A DNA stretch of 64,000 nucleotides from Deltaproteobacteria bacterium (GCA_022711595.1 JAKLET010000016.1:20793-84792); one strand, 5' to 3'. Shown: positions 44,383 to 51,823, counted from the first letter of the stretch. The notes: generated by a model from the letters alone, not told the origin. Program-made: numbers and translations.

Positions 44383-44870
44383 TGAAGGACATAGAGACTG
44401 TATGCCTCACCATACCGTTAAGGAGAAGCGTGATGAAGAACACAACACCCGAGGAGATGATACGGTACGCCCTTACAAGCGGCAAGATCGCCCCGGACCA
44501 GGAACAATGGGCGAGAGACTACGCGGCGCAGGACCCGAAGGGCTTCGAGATCTTTATGAGCAAGGCCGTCGCCGTCCCTCCCGTCACACAAAGACCCGCG
44601 AAGGAGAAGGAGGTCGACGAGACGCAGCGAATGATCAACGCCCTCTTCGGTATCGACGACGAGACGTACCGGCAGCATGGGTCCGCAGGACCTCAGGCGG
44701 GTGAAGGGAAAGATGCCGACGAGACGCAGCGGATCATCAACCGGCTCTTCGGGATCGAGGAGTCCAGGTGCGGAGTAAGCGAGAAGGACCTCGACGGGAC
44801 GCAAAGGCACGTAAATTCCCTCTGTGGTGTCGATGATGAAACCTTCCTCAAGCACGGCGGCAAGAAATGA
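44382..44870 (+). CDS. Protein resembling the C-terminal part of the Mu I protease, with three internal repeats
   Basis: The 162-residue protein has RYALTSGKIAPDQEQWARDYAAQDPKGFEIFM, a pattern of the C-terminal half of Mu-type protease/scaffold I proteins, with no protease domain in front. It then has three repeats of the form DETQRxINxLFGIDDETxxxHG (about residues 78-160; spaced 34-38 residues). Similar phrases occur at the end of I proteins. This may be a detached or retained fragment. A GTG one codon upstream (44379) is an alternative start. Confidence 0.65.
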   Translation: MKDIETVCLTIPLRRSVMKNTTPEEMIRYALTSGKIAPDQEQWARDYAAQDPKGFEIFMSKAVAVPPVTQRPAKEKEVDETQRMINALFGIDDETYRQHGSAGPQAGEGKDADETQRIINRLFGIEESRCGVSEKDLDGTQRHVNSLCGVDDETFLKHGGKK

Positions 44871-44925
44871 GCGAGACCATCAGACGGCACAGATGCAGAG
44901 AGAAAATGCAATAAGGAGGTATCAA

Positions 44926-45270
44926 GTGATTGAGCCGACACAGGGTATGGCCGGAGAGATGCTAAACGATGTTACGATCGAGGATCTCGCCCCAACACTC
45001 CAGATGCTTGCCGGTATCGTGGGGCTTGAAGGTGCGCTCAGGATCTCGGCGGAATACGGCGGAATAAATATCTACATCCCGAAACTTGAAAACTCGCTTG
45101 TGAAACCCCGCGAGCGCGCTATTGTAAGGGCCTTCACCGGGGAGAATTACCAGGACCTGGCCAAGAAATTCAAGGTGTCGGACAGATATGTGAGAGCCGT
45201 TGTGGAAAAAGCACGAAAGGCCATTAGGAAGGCCATTGGAGCCACGGTGAATGACCGTCTGCCTCTATAA
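44926..45270 (+). CDS. Mor-type transcription activator
   Basis: The 114-residue protein starts at GTG 44926 after AAGGAGGT. It shows the Mor/C family pattern: EDLAPTLQMLAGIVGLEGALRISAEYGGINIYIPK, then RERAIVRAFTGENYQDLAKKFKVSDRYVRAVVEKAR (helix-turn-helix). In Mu, Mor activates the middle promoter; here the genes it would normally serve are absent. Confidence 0.85.
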   Translation: MIEPTQGMAGEMLNDVTIEDLAPTLQMLAGIVGLEGALRISAEYGGINIYIPKLENSLVKPRERAIVRAFTGENYQDLAKKFKVSDRYVRAVVEKARKAIRKAIGATVNDRLPL

Positions 45271-45501
45271 GAACAGATGCCCTATGGAAGGTAAACAGAA
45301 CGTAACCATCCGGTTCCTGGAAACCGTAGGGTTCTGTACCGTGATATCAGGAACCCAGGCTCATTCCTGTGGATTTATGAATCGCCTTGAGAATGTTGGA
45401 TGGTCACTTCCCCGTGCAAAAGCCCACCTGTCTTTGCCGTATCGGGGCACGGCCCACGGCATCGACACCCGTAGTATAACACAACGGAGTTCTGAGGGGA
45501 A
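45271..45501. other. Gap between the Mor-type gene and the third GemA gene
   Basis: About 230 bp. It may hold the Mor-dependent promoter. An open frame of 72 codons (45287-45505) ends in an ATGA overlap with the next start, but it has no ribosome binding site and a weak protein-like composition, so I do not call it. Confidence 0.4.
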
Positions 45502-45984
45502 ATGAGCCTCGATCAGCCAGCAATAAAGACCATTCAGGCAGCCAGGGTCTACATGCGCTATTCCCAAGCGGAGTTCAGCGAGTTTCTAAAGGACCACTAC
45601 GGCGTGCTCTATCCTGAAGACCTCACGGCCGAGCAGATTTATGATCTGCTTGCCTTTCTCAGGCTCTTGGGATTTGGCAAGACAAAGAGAAAATGGACCT
45701 GCACACTCTGCAAGCCCAGGCAGCGGGACGGAAGCAAAAGAGAACCTATCTCTCCCGGTCAACGGGCACTTCTCCAAACGCTCAGGGACAGGGTACTGTG
45801 GGGCCAAGAAACGACGTTTAAAACATGGTTAAAGAGGTATTTCGGCATCACGGATATAACCACTGGTGGCGATGCCTCAATCATCATTGTGGCCCTCAAG
45901 GGCCTTATCCGAAGTCAAAAGGGTAATTGCCAGGGTTGCACCTGGCGGTTTGATATTGGAGTCAGCGGCGGTTCTGTTCCCTAA
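45502..45984 (+). CDS. GemA (DUF1018) regulatory protein, copy 3
   Basis: The 160-residue protein parallels copy 2 step by step: YMRYSQAEFSEFLKDHYGVLYPEDLTAEQIYDLLAFLRLLGF, a CTLC linker, SPGQRALLQTLRDRVLW, FKTWLKRYFGI and VALKGLIRSQ. It differs enough to be an old duplicate or separately acquired. It is the last clear gene before the right end. The ATG follows GAGGGGAA. Confidence 0.85.
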   Translation: MSLDQPAIKTIQAARVYMRYSQAEFSEFLKDHYGVLYPEDLTAEQIYDLLAFLRLLGFGKTKRKWTCTLCKPRQRDGSKREPISPGQRALLQTLRDRVLWGQETTFKTWLKRYFGITDITTGGDASIIIVALKGLIRSQKGNCQGCTWRFDIGVSGGSVP

Positions 45985-46015
45985 ACTGCCGTTGACCATA
46001 GAAGGGAAAGAAGAC

Positions 46016-46138
46016 ATGGCCATTCGAGCATGTGAAAAGTGCAGAATGGGCATGATTTTTGCGCCTTTAAAACAGGGAAGAAGTTTTCAACAATATTTTT
46101 CAATTCTCTTGATACAAATTTTTCAAATCTTCAGATAA
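46016..46138 (+). CDS. Possible small protein at the right end
   Basis: A 40-codon frame starting at ATG 46016 (after GAAGGGAAAGAAG) encodes MAIRACEKCRMGMIF and a hydrophobic end. It crosses the putative right-end sites. It could be the truncated start of a longer gene, or spurious. Weak support only. Confidence 0.3.
   Translation: MAIRACEKCRMGMIFAPLKQGRSFQQYFSILLIQIFQIFR
46084..46132 (-). promoter_or_regulatory. Putative right-end transposase-binding sites
   Basis: On the minus strand, GATTTGAAAAATTTG (46132-46113) and AATTGAAAAATATTG (46106-46090) form two related sites. The second, extended to TTGAAAAATATTGTTGAAAA, is the inverted counterpart of the left-end site at 31107-31125. Host coding sequence begins about 15 bp further out. 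Confidence 0.55.
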
Positions 46139-46936
46139 TGCTAAGTCATACTCTGCCACGGAGTGGATGTCTACCATATCACCTGTGTCCGGCCGTCGTA
46201 TCCTGAACTCCACATCATAAGGACGGCCGTCCTCGATCAGCCCCTTGAGCGCCCTGTCGAGCATTTCCCGGTATTCAGGGAGCGGCATCTTCTGGATCTC
46301 CGGGATCGTCCATTCACTGCCGGGGAGGCCGTAGATCCTGCGCGCTCCCTCGGACGCAAACACACGGTTCGAGCTCATATCGAATTCCCAGTTGCCGGAG
46401 TGTGAAATGATCTCTGCCCTGGCAAGCCGGTCCTTGCTGACCGCCAGTTCCTCTTCGGCCTCTTTGCGTGCCGTTATCTCGGTGAACATGCCGCATACGC
46501 CCCTTATCCCGCCGTTGTCGCCCCGCAAAGGGAACTTTATGGAGATGAAGAATCTCCTTCCCCGGCCGTCTTCAAGCACCTCCTCTTTTTCCAACACCGA
46601 TCCTGTTTCGATGACTTCCAGGTCGTTCAGGCGGAATTGCCTGCCCGTGGGCCCGGGAAACAATTCCTCATCCGTCCTGCCGATCGTATCGCCGCGCTTC
46701 AGTCCCGTCACCCCCTCCCATTTGCCGTTCACCATTTCGTATCGCCCTTCGCGGTCTTTCACGCAAATGAGGGCCCCGCTGTATTCGATAAGATCGAGCA
46801 AAAAACGGCGGCTCTTGTGCAGTTCCTCTTCCTCGCAAGCCCGTTCCGATTCCAGTCGGGTCAGTTCCCTGATCTTTTGCTTCAAAGAGGATATTTCGCC
46901 GATCAATTCGCGGTCTGTTGCAGAGAGGTCCTTCAC
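46100..46936 (-). pseudogene. PAS-domain sensor gene, truncated by the Mu-like element
   Basis: The 278-residue frame starts at GTG 46936 (after GGAGACCAG). It has an N-terminal coiled segment, a complete PAS-PAC unit (LLDLIEYSGALICVKDREGRY ... IRGVCGMFTEITARKEAEEE) and a second PAS domain that breaks off: after VDIHSVAEYD the sequence becomes unrelated AT-rich coding of 14 residues and a stop. The missing part would normally carry the rest of PAC and probably a histidine kinase. The break near 46147 is the right junction of the element. The lost portion is not at the left junction. Confidence 0.8.
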
Positions 46937-47109
46937 CTGGTCTCCTTACGGCTGGAAAGAGTACATGAACACGTCTGTATATCAAGAATATTATCGCAGG
47001 GATGGGAAAGTGTCAATTAAGTGTCGGATTTATGGGCCGATCCGCGGAAACAGGATGGTGCTTCCGACAAGGCCCCGGATCGCGCGGTTTTTCATTTATG
47101 CCCCGCCCT

Positions 47110-48102
47110 TTACGGCCGCTGCCAATCTGCCATGATAAACTCCAGTATTTTCTGCGCGCGGTCCGAAAAGAGATGGATCCCTTCCCAGTTGGGCCGGGAG
47201 ACGGTCTTTTGCATGAGAAGCGCGTCTTCCCCGAACCACTGCGGGAGCACACCGCCGAAAAAGTAACCCTTCTCCTTCAGCAGTTCCGCGGCCTTGCCGA
47301 TCCATGGCCAGGACAGCTTGAGCCACACCTGTATCACTTCCGCATTCCGGTCCAGGGCGCGTTGTTCTTCCGAAGCCAGAACACCTTCAAGGTCCGCTCC
47401 TGCCTCATGGACGGCCAGGCGGGCCACGCGGGCAAAATCGAATACCTGCGTATCTATCAGTGTCTTTCGTGATGAAGGAAGGTCGTCCTTCGAGGGGATG
47501 AAAGACCGTTTGTCGTCAAGACCCTCATATATGTATTCAAGGCAGCGGGCGTATATACCGGGAACATACAGCGTATGCGGATTGGGGACAACGGTGATGA
47601 ACATGAGCAGCGTCGATACCCTTCCTGACGCGCTCTTTTCCTTGTCGTAGGCCTCTGCGGGCATGAGATCAGCCTCGAGGGCCGTTTCGACGAAGGGCAG
47701 ATTGGCAAGCGCGGCCTTCTGGATATACACGTGGTTGCAAACCGGCTCACCGAAAAAAACCTTCAGGCCTTCTACGCCCGACATCATCCTGCCGACATAC
47801 CTGAAGATCATACCCATGACACCGGCGTTCCTGAAGGCGGGCAAGACCGCCCCGTTACCCTTCTCGTAAACACCTTTGTCGGGCGCCGCCCGGAACAGGG
47901 AGCTGTACCCGACAACCATATTGTCCCGGCTGCGAACAACGATGGGTATATTGTCGCGCCTCTCGAAGGCCTCGACAAGCCCCCTCGGATCATAGACTAT
48001 CTTTGCGGGATAACCGTCGCCGTACACTTCGGTGAAAAGCTTCGCAACACCTTGTGCGTCATCAGGTCTGAAAAAACCGACGCTCAGCTCCTCTTTGTCC
48101 AT
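47110..48102 (-). CDS. GNAT-like acyltransferase protein
   Basis: The 330-residue protein begins with ELSVGFFRPDDAQGVAKLFTEVYGDGYPAKIVYDPRGL, followed by VVVRSRDNMVVGYSSLFRAAPDKGVYEKGNGAVLPAFRNAGVMGMIFRYV, the acyl-CoA-binding pattern of GNAT N-acetyltransferases. The C-terminal half is a second domain also found in long GNAT relatives of anaerobes. I chose ATG 48102 (after GAGGGAAG); ATG 48135 is in frame upstream. Substrate unknown. It lies downstream of ilvB but is separated by about 120 bp. Confidence 0.65.
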   Translation of the reverse strand: MDKEELSVGFFRPDDAQGVAKLFTEVYGDGYPAKIVYDPRGLVEAFERRDNIPIVVRSRDNMVVGYSSLFRAAPDKGVYEKGNGAVLPAFRNAGVMGMIFRYVGRMMSGVEGLKVFFGEPVCNHVYIQKAALANLPFVETALEADLMPAEAYDKEKSASGRVSTLLMFITVVPNPHTLYVPGIYARCLEYIYEGLDDKRSFIPSKDDLPSSRKTLIDTQVFDFARVARLAVHEAGADLEGVLASEEQRALDRNAEVIQVWLKLSWPWIGKAAELLKEKGYFFGGVLPQWFGEDALLMQKTVSRPNWEGIHLFSDRAQKILEFIMADWQRP

Positions 48103-48206
48103 ATCTTCCCTCTGATCCTGAATTTTTTTTTCCATTCTACACTTGCCCGTCCGGCTTATCAACCATTTATAAACAATTCCGCCCTTTCATGATGTCTAAC
48201 TGCAGT

Positions 48207-48262
48207 GAAAAAGCCCTTCATTTTCAAGCATTCGAGCCGTTCAAGCATTCGAGCCGTCTTAT
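48207..48262. repeat. Short tandem repeat (2 x about 18 bp) overlapping the 3' end of ilvB
   Basis: The unit CAAGCATTCGAGCCGTT occurs twice in succession (48216 onward), a step of 18 bp, i.e. two 9-bp units. It covers the last codons of ilvB, so the C-terminus of the enzyme (LECLNGSNA) is encoded by the repeat. Confidence 0.75.
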
Positions 48263-49915
48263 GATCATCTCCCTGTTCGCCGAGCCCGGCGGGACCATGG
48301 GGAAAACATTCTCGCCATAATGGATGGGAACATCGATGATACGAGGCCCCTTTTCTTTCAGCATCTGTTCTAAAGATCTGTCCGGGTCTATCGCGTCTTC
48401 AAGATTGATCCCCCTGATACCGAACTGTCGGCCGATGGCGGCAAAATCAAGCTTTGTCTTGAACTTAGATGCGATATAGTTGCCTCCGAAAAACAGTTCC
48501 TGCTGCTGTCTCACAAGGCCCAGATGCTGATTGTTCATTATGATGACGGCAACATCCAGCCCAAGGTCTGCAAGTGTCGCCATCTCCTGGATGTTCATCT
48601 GGATCGATCCGTCCCCGCTGATGCAGATGACCTGTCTGTCCGGATGGGCCAGCGCGGCCCCTATGGCCGCCGGCAGACCGAAACCCATCGTTCCGAGCCC
48701 CCCCGATGTAAGCAGCGTCCTCGGCCGGTAAAACTTGTATGCCTGCGCGACCCACATCTGGTGCTGCCCGACATCCGTCGCAATGATCGTGTCCGGTCCG
48801 GAGGCGGCACCTATTGTCCTGATCACGTTCAACGGGTTCAGCGGATCATTCACCAACGGATTCGGAAGGGGATGTTCATTTCTTATCTTTCCGATCCGTC
48901 CTGTCCACTCTTCACGGCGATCGTCCCTGACAAGAGGCAGGATACATTCGATGGCCTCTTTCACATCAGCCACGAGAGCAATGTGGGACCTCTTGATCTT
49001 GTCGATCTCCGACGCATCGACATCGATATGAACTATCGACGCTTCGGGGCAGAACTCTTCCACCTTGCCTATTGCCCTGTCATCAAAGCGGGATCCGAGA
49101 GCGATCAAAAGATCTGTTTCATCAAGAATATAATTTGTGCAGGGCGCACCGTGCATGCCGAGCATGCCGAGATAGAGAGGGTCGTCGGGGCTGAACACCC
49201 CGAGCCCCATGAGCGTCAGCGTCACGGGGATGGAATTCTTTTTTGCAAGTATGGAAAGGGCCTTCGCGGCCCCCGAGGCCGTTATGCCCCCGCCCGCGTA
49301 TATGAGTGGCCTCTTTGCACTGTTTATCAATTCCGCGATTCCTTCTATCGCGGATCGATCCATCCCGCAGCGGACCGGGCCCGGCGCCTGCGGCCATATG
49401 TCAAGTTCGATCTCCTGCAGCTGGATGTCTTTCGGTACATCGATAAGGACCGGGCCCGGCCGGCCGCCTTCGGCGGCCCGGAAAGCCTCCCCGATCAGCC
49501 GGGGCAATTCCCGGGCGTCCTTGACAAGATAATTGTGCTTTGTAATGTTCATGGTCATTCCGAAGGTATCGACCTCCTGGAACGCGTCTGTACCGATCAT
49601 CGAGGTCGGGACCTGCCCGGTGACCGCAACAAGCGGCACTGAGTCCAGCTTCGCGTCCGCGATCGCCGTGATGAGGTTCGTAACGCCCGGTCCGGAGGTG
49701 GCAAGGCACACGCCCGCCCTGCCGGTTGAACGTGCCATCCCCTGCGCTATAAAACCCGCCCCCTGTTCATGGCGCGCAAGGATGTGGCGAATACGGCTCT
49801 TGTGGAGGGCGTTGTAGACGGGGAGATTGGAACCGCCCGGGATACCGGCTACGATGCTTACACCCTGCCTCCTAAGTGCTTCAATTATGATTTCAGCTCC
49901 TTTCAGTTTCATCAT
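48224..49915 (-). CDS. ilvB: Acetolactate synthase large subunit
   Basis: The 563-residue protein has the TPP-enzyme layout: catalytic Glu in ARHEQGAGFIAQGMAR, SGPGVTNLITAIADAKLDSVPLVAVTGQVP, central FAD-type domain, and the TPP motif SGDGSIQMNIQEMATLADLGLDVAVIIMNN. It makes acetolactate for valine/leucine and acetohydroxybutyrate for isoleucine synthesis. ATG 49915 follows AGAGGAGCGC. No small subunit (ilvN) gene is adjacent. A leader peptide and attenuator lie upstream. Confidence 0.95.
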   Translation of the reverse strand: MMKLKGAEIIIEALRRQGVSIVAGIPGGSNLPVYNALHKSRIRHILARHEQGAGFIAQGMARSTGRAGVCLATSGPGVTNLITAIADAKLDSVPLVAVTGQVPTSMIGTDAFQEVDTFGMTMNITKHNYLVKDARELPRLIGEAFRAAEGGRPGPVLIDVPKDIQLQEIELDIWPQAPGPVRCGMDRSAIEGIAELINSAKRPLIYAGGGITASGAAKALSILAKKNSIPVTLTLMGLGVFSPDDPLYLGMLGMHGAPCTNYILDETDLLIALGSRFDDRAIGKVEEFCPEASIVHIDVDASEIDKIKRSHIALVADVKEAIECILPLVRDDRREEWTGRIGKIRNEHPLPNPLVNDPLNPLNVIRTIGAASGPDTIIATDVGQHQMWVAQAYKFYRPRTLLTSGGLGTMGFGLPAAIGAALAHPDRQVICISGDGSIQMNIQEMATLADLGLDVAVIIMNNQHLGLVRQQQELFFGGNYIASKFKTKLDFAAIGRQFGIRGINLEDAIDPDRSLEQMLKEKGPRIIDVPIHYGENVFPMVPPGSANREMIIRRLECLNGSNA

Positions 49916-49935
49916 GCGCTCCTCTGTTCGGGAAT

Positions 49936-49972
49936 AAAAAAAGCCCCTGACGGTCTCGCACCGTCAGGGGCT
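49936..49972 (-). terminator. ilvB attenuator (terminator) with competing antiterminator
   Basis: A 13-bp stem AGCCCCTGACGGT / ACCGTCAGGGGCT with a 5-base loop is followed on the minus strand by seven U residues, just 20 bp before the ilvB start. An upstream leader segment TCGCACCG (minus strand, 50016-50009) can pair perfectly with CGGTGCGA (49963-49956) in the 5' arm and loop of the terminator, which would break the terminator stem. Confidence 0.88.
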
Positions 49973-49993
49973 CTGAGGTATCCTCTATCAGGG

Positions 49994-50107
49994 CTACCCG
50001 GGACCCGTCGGTGCGAACGTGCACACGATGACGAGCATTACAACGACGAGCATAAGGGTATCGCCTGCTATCCTGCCGATATCTGCTTTAAATATTTTTT
50101 TCGTCAT
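49994..50107 (-). CDS. ilvB leader peptide
   Basis: The 37-codon frame starts at ATG 50107, 2 bp after AGGCGG, and encodes MTKKIFKADIGRIAGD followed by TLMLVVVMLVIVCT and a short tail. The core is a run of Leu, Val and Ile codons, which are the products of the pathway controlled by ilvB. It ends just before the terminator. This is the arrangement of branched-chain amino acid attenuation, in which ribosome stalling on these codons favours antitermination. Confidence 0.85.
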   Translation of the reverse strand: MTKKIFKADIGRIAGDTLMLVVVMLVIVCTFAPTGPG

Positions 50108-50255
50108 ATCCGCCTCATTCATATCAAAACAAGATCAGTTTATAAGCGAATGTTTCCGCAGTCAAGTTTTTTTTGAAAGGACAGGCATGGTTGCGCTCAA
50201 TCGCATAAACCGTATACAATGAAGGAGATCAGATCAAGACCCGGGGGTGCCTTCT

Positions 50256-50726
50256 ATGCGTGTTCGAAAAAAAGAGATCAGAGACACATCCGTCATTGCC
50301 GGCCTTCTCAGGGAGTCTGCCGTGGGAAGGCTCGGCACCATAGGGCCTGACGGGCACCCCATGATCAAACCTTTGAACTTTGTATATCTCAACGGTCACA
50401 TATATTTCCACAGCGCGCGCGAGGGCGAGAAGATCGAAGATATCAGGCGCGACAGCCGCGTCTGTTTCGAGGTCGATCTCCCCATGGGATACGTAAAAAG
50501 CACCTCGAGCCCCTGCAAGGCCGGCTATCGCTACCGAAGCGTCATCATAAGGGGACGGGCATCCATCGTGGAAGAAAGGGAAGAAAGACTCGCGGCCCTT
50601 AAGGGCCTCATGGAAAAATACCAGCCCGAAGGCGGGTACGGCGGCTTTCCCGAAGAAAAGCTCGCCCTCACCGCGATCGTCAGGATCGGGATCGACGAAA
50701 TGAGCGGCAAGGAAGATCCCCCTTGA
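50256..50726 (+). CDS. Pyridoxamine 5'-phosphate oxidase-family flavoprotein (NimA-like)
   Basis: The 156-residue protein has the split-barrel pattern GRLGTIGPDGHPMIKPLNFVYLNGHIYFHSAREGEKIEDIRRDSRVCFEVD of FMN/F420-binding PPOX proteins, closest in style to NimA-type nitroimidazole reductases. It begins MRVRKKEI. Cytoplasmic; true substrate unknown. It is divergent from the ilvB leader, with about 150 bp between. Confidence 0.8.
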   Translation: MRVRKKEIRDTSVIAGLLRESAVGRLGTIGPDGHPMIKPLNFVYLNGHIYFHSAREGEKIEDIRRDSRVCFEVDLPMGYVKSTSSPCKAGYRYRSVIIRGRASIVEEREERLAALKGLMEKYQPEGGYGGFPEEKLALTAIVRIGIDEMSGKEDPP

Positions 50727-50860
50727 TGGTCCCCGCCCTGCCCCATCGCGCCCCTTGACATACCGGCAGCCGGATTGATACGATATGCGGCGGCCCATAT
50801 CGAAGGCCGCTGAATGGTCGGCCCTGCCCGATCCCCAGATCGTTTGAACCGGAGGCGTCA

Positions 50861-51373
50861 ATGAACATAGGCATCCTTGAGCATATGGAAGCTCCCGAAC
50901 TTCGGGAATACCTGCGTTTCCTTCTCTGGCACTATCGCGTAGTGGACGGCTTCTGGTTCCTGTGCGTCGAGAAAGAGTACGGCAGGAAGGCTGCCGAGCA
51001 CTTCGACGAGGTGGTCTGGGGAAAGATCGCCGGCATGTCCGCGAAGGACCTGGTGAAACGTTTCAACATAAAGGAAAGGGGGCTAAGGGGTCTTGAAAAG
51101 GCGTTCCAGTACCTGCCCTGGACCATGATCGTCGGCTACCATGTGAGCAAGAACGGTGAGGACGAACTGCTGGTCACGGTGCCCGAATGCCCCACCCAGG
51201 TGGCGCGCGTAAAACACGGGCTGCCTGAATTCCACTGCCAGGATATGCACCAGACCGAGTTCGAGTCTTTTGCCCACGCCGTGGACCCGAACATCAAGGT
51301 CGAATGCCTGCTTGCGCCGCCCGACCATCCCCCGGACCTCTTCTGCAAGTGGAGATTCACCCTGAAAAAATAG
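50861..51373 (+). CDS. DUF6125-like protein
   Basis: The 170-residue protein begins MNIGILEHMEAPELREYLRFLLWHYRVVDGFWFL and contains CPTQVARVKHGLPEFHCQDMHQTEF, a Cys/His pattern of a family often encoded in syntrophic and sulfate-reducing bacteria (DUF6125; related in pattern to ATC-hydrolase-like proteins). The function is unknown. It lies 130 bp after the PPOX gene and may share its transcript. Confidence 0.6.
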   Translation: MNIGILEHMEAPELREYLRFLLWHYRVVDGFWFLCVEKEYGRKAAEHFDEVVWGKIAGMSAKDLVKRFNIKERGLRGLEKAFQYLPWTMIVGYHVSKNGEDELLVTVPECPTQVARVKHGLPEFHCQDMHQTEFESFAHAVDPNIKVECLLAPPDHPPDLFCKWRFTLKK

Positions 51374-51470
51374 TTTATACGGTTTGTCTCGTTTGTATGG
51401 TTCGTATGGTTAACAACCAAAAAAACCAGAAAAACCAAACAAACCGTATAAACCGAATAAACCGTATTCT
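51371..51470. repeat. Inverted array of eleven 9-bp units, GGTTTGTNT type
   Basis: The plus strand reads in exact 9-bp steps TAGTTTATA, CGGTTTGTC, TCGTTTGTA, TGGTTCGTA, TGGTTAACA, ACCAAAAAA, ACCAGAAAA, ACCAAACAA, ACCGTATAA, ACCGAATAA, ACCGTATTC. The strand symmetry flips at TGGTTAACAACC. The first unit overlaps the stop codon of the preceding gene. It is the most regular member of the family here. Confidence 0.9.
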
Positions 51471-51557
51471 CATTGATACTTGAACGGCTTGGGTAACAAA
51501 GATACAACAAAAAACATGATCATGCGCAACAGGAAAGAAAGCTGAAGTTTCCGTAAT

Positions 51558-51778
51558 GTGCGGAAGGGGTTATTTGCTCGTCCCCTCCCTGCGCGCGGCT
51601 TTTGGTCCCGCCTGCGGCGTGATTACTCACTAAGACTCGGAATTCACTCGATCCGCGAACTCGTCCCGTCAAAGACGGGACTCAGACACACGGACCGTCC
51701 TTGCGGAACGTTCTTCCTCGTCAAGTGGGTACCCAACCGTGCTCGAAGTCGCTTGCTCACAAACAGCCCCCTCCGCAC
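51558..51778. repeat. 221-bp element with 19-bp terminal inverted repeats (MITE or structured RNA)
   Basis: The left end GTGCGGAAGGGGTTATTTG and the reverse complement of the right end GTGCGGAGGGGGCTGTTTG match at 16 of 19 positions; all differences are transitions, and on the minus strand two of them would still pair as G-U. An internal hairpin GTCCCGTC AAA GACGGGAC lies near 51666. A frame runs through it but the product (rich in Arg, Leu, Ser) looks non-protein. It could be a non-autonomous mobile element or an RNA. Confidence 0.6.
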
Positions 51779-51798
51779 TATTTATGCTCTTTTTTCCT

Positions 51799-51823
51799 GA
51801 AGCCTGCAGACCTGACAGGCTTC
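51799..51823. other. Isolated hairpin
   Basis: GAAGCCTG and CAGGCTTC form a perfect 8-bp stem with a 9-base loop. No U-tract follows on either strand. It lies between the 221-bp element and the exported protein gene. Function unknown. Confidence 0.4.

Larger units (their letters stand above)
31101..46147 (+). mobile_element. Mu-like transposable element without structural genes, with cargo
   Basis: The region holds a repressor/Ner switch, a MuA-type transposase, a MuB-type ATPase, GemA-type proteins and a Mor-type activator in the order of the Mu early and middle region. No head, tail, portal, terminase, protease catalytic domain or lysis gene is present. Four non-phage genes lie between the left end and the repressor. 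The inverted sequence TTGnAAAATATTGTTGAAAA is found near both ends. The right end interrupts a PAS protein. The exact left end is uncertain and could be anywhere from 30880 to 31100. No target duplication could be verified. Confidence 0.75.

Noticed and set aside
45287..45505. 72-codon frame between the Mor-type gene and the third GemA gene, ending in an ATGA overlap
   Set aside because: No ribosome binding site and no recognisable composition; the overlap alone is weak evidence.
51558..51800. 80-codon plus-strand frame rich in Arg, Leu and Ser
   Set aside because: It coincides with the 221-bp inverted-repeat element and is better explained by it; no ribosome binding site fits.
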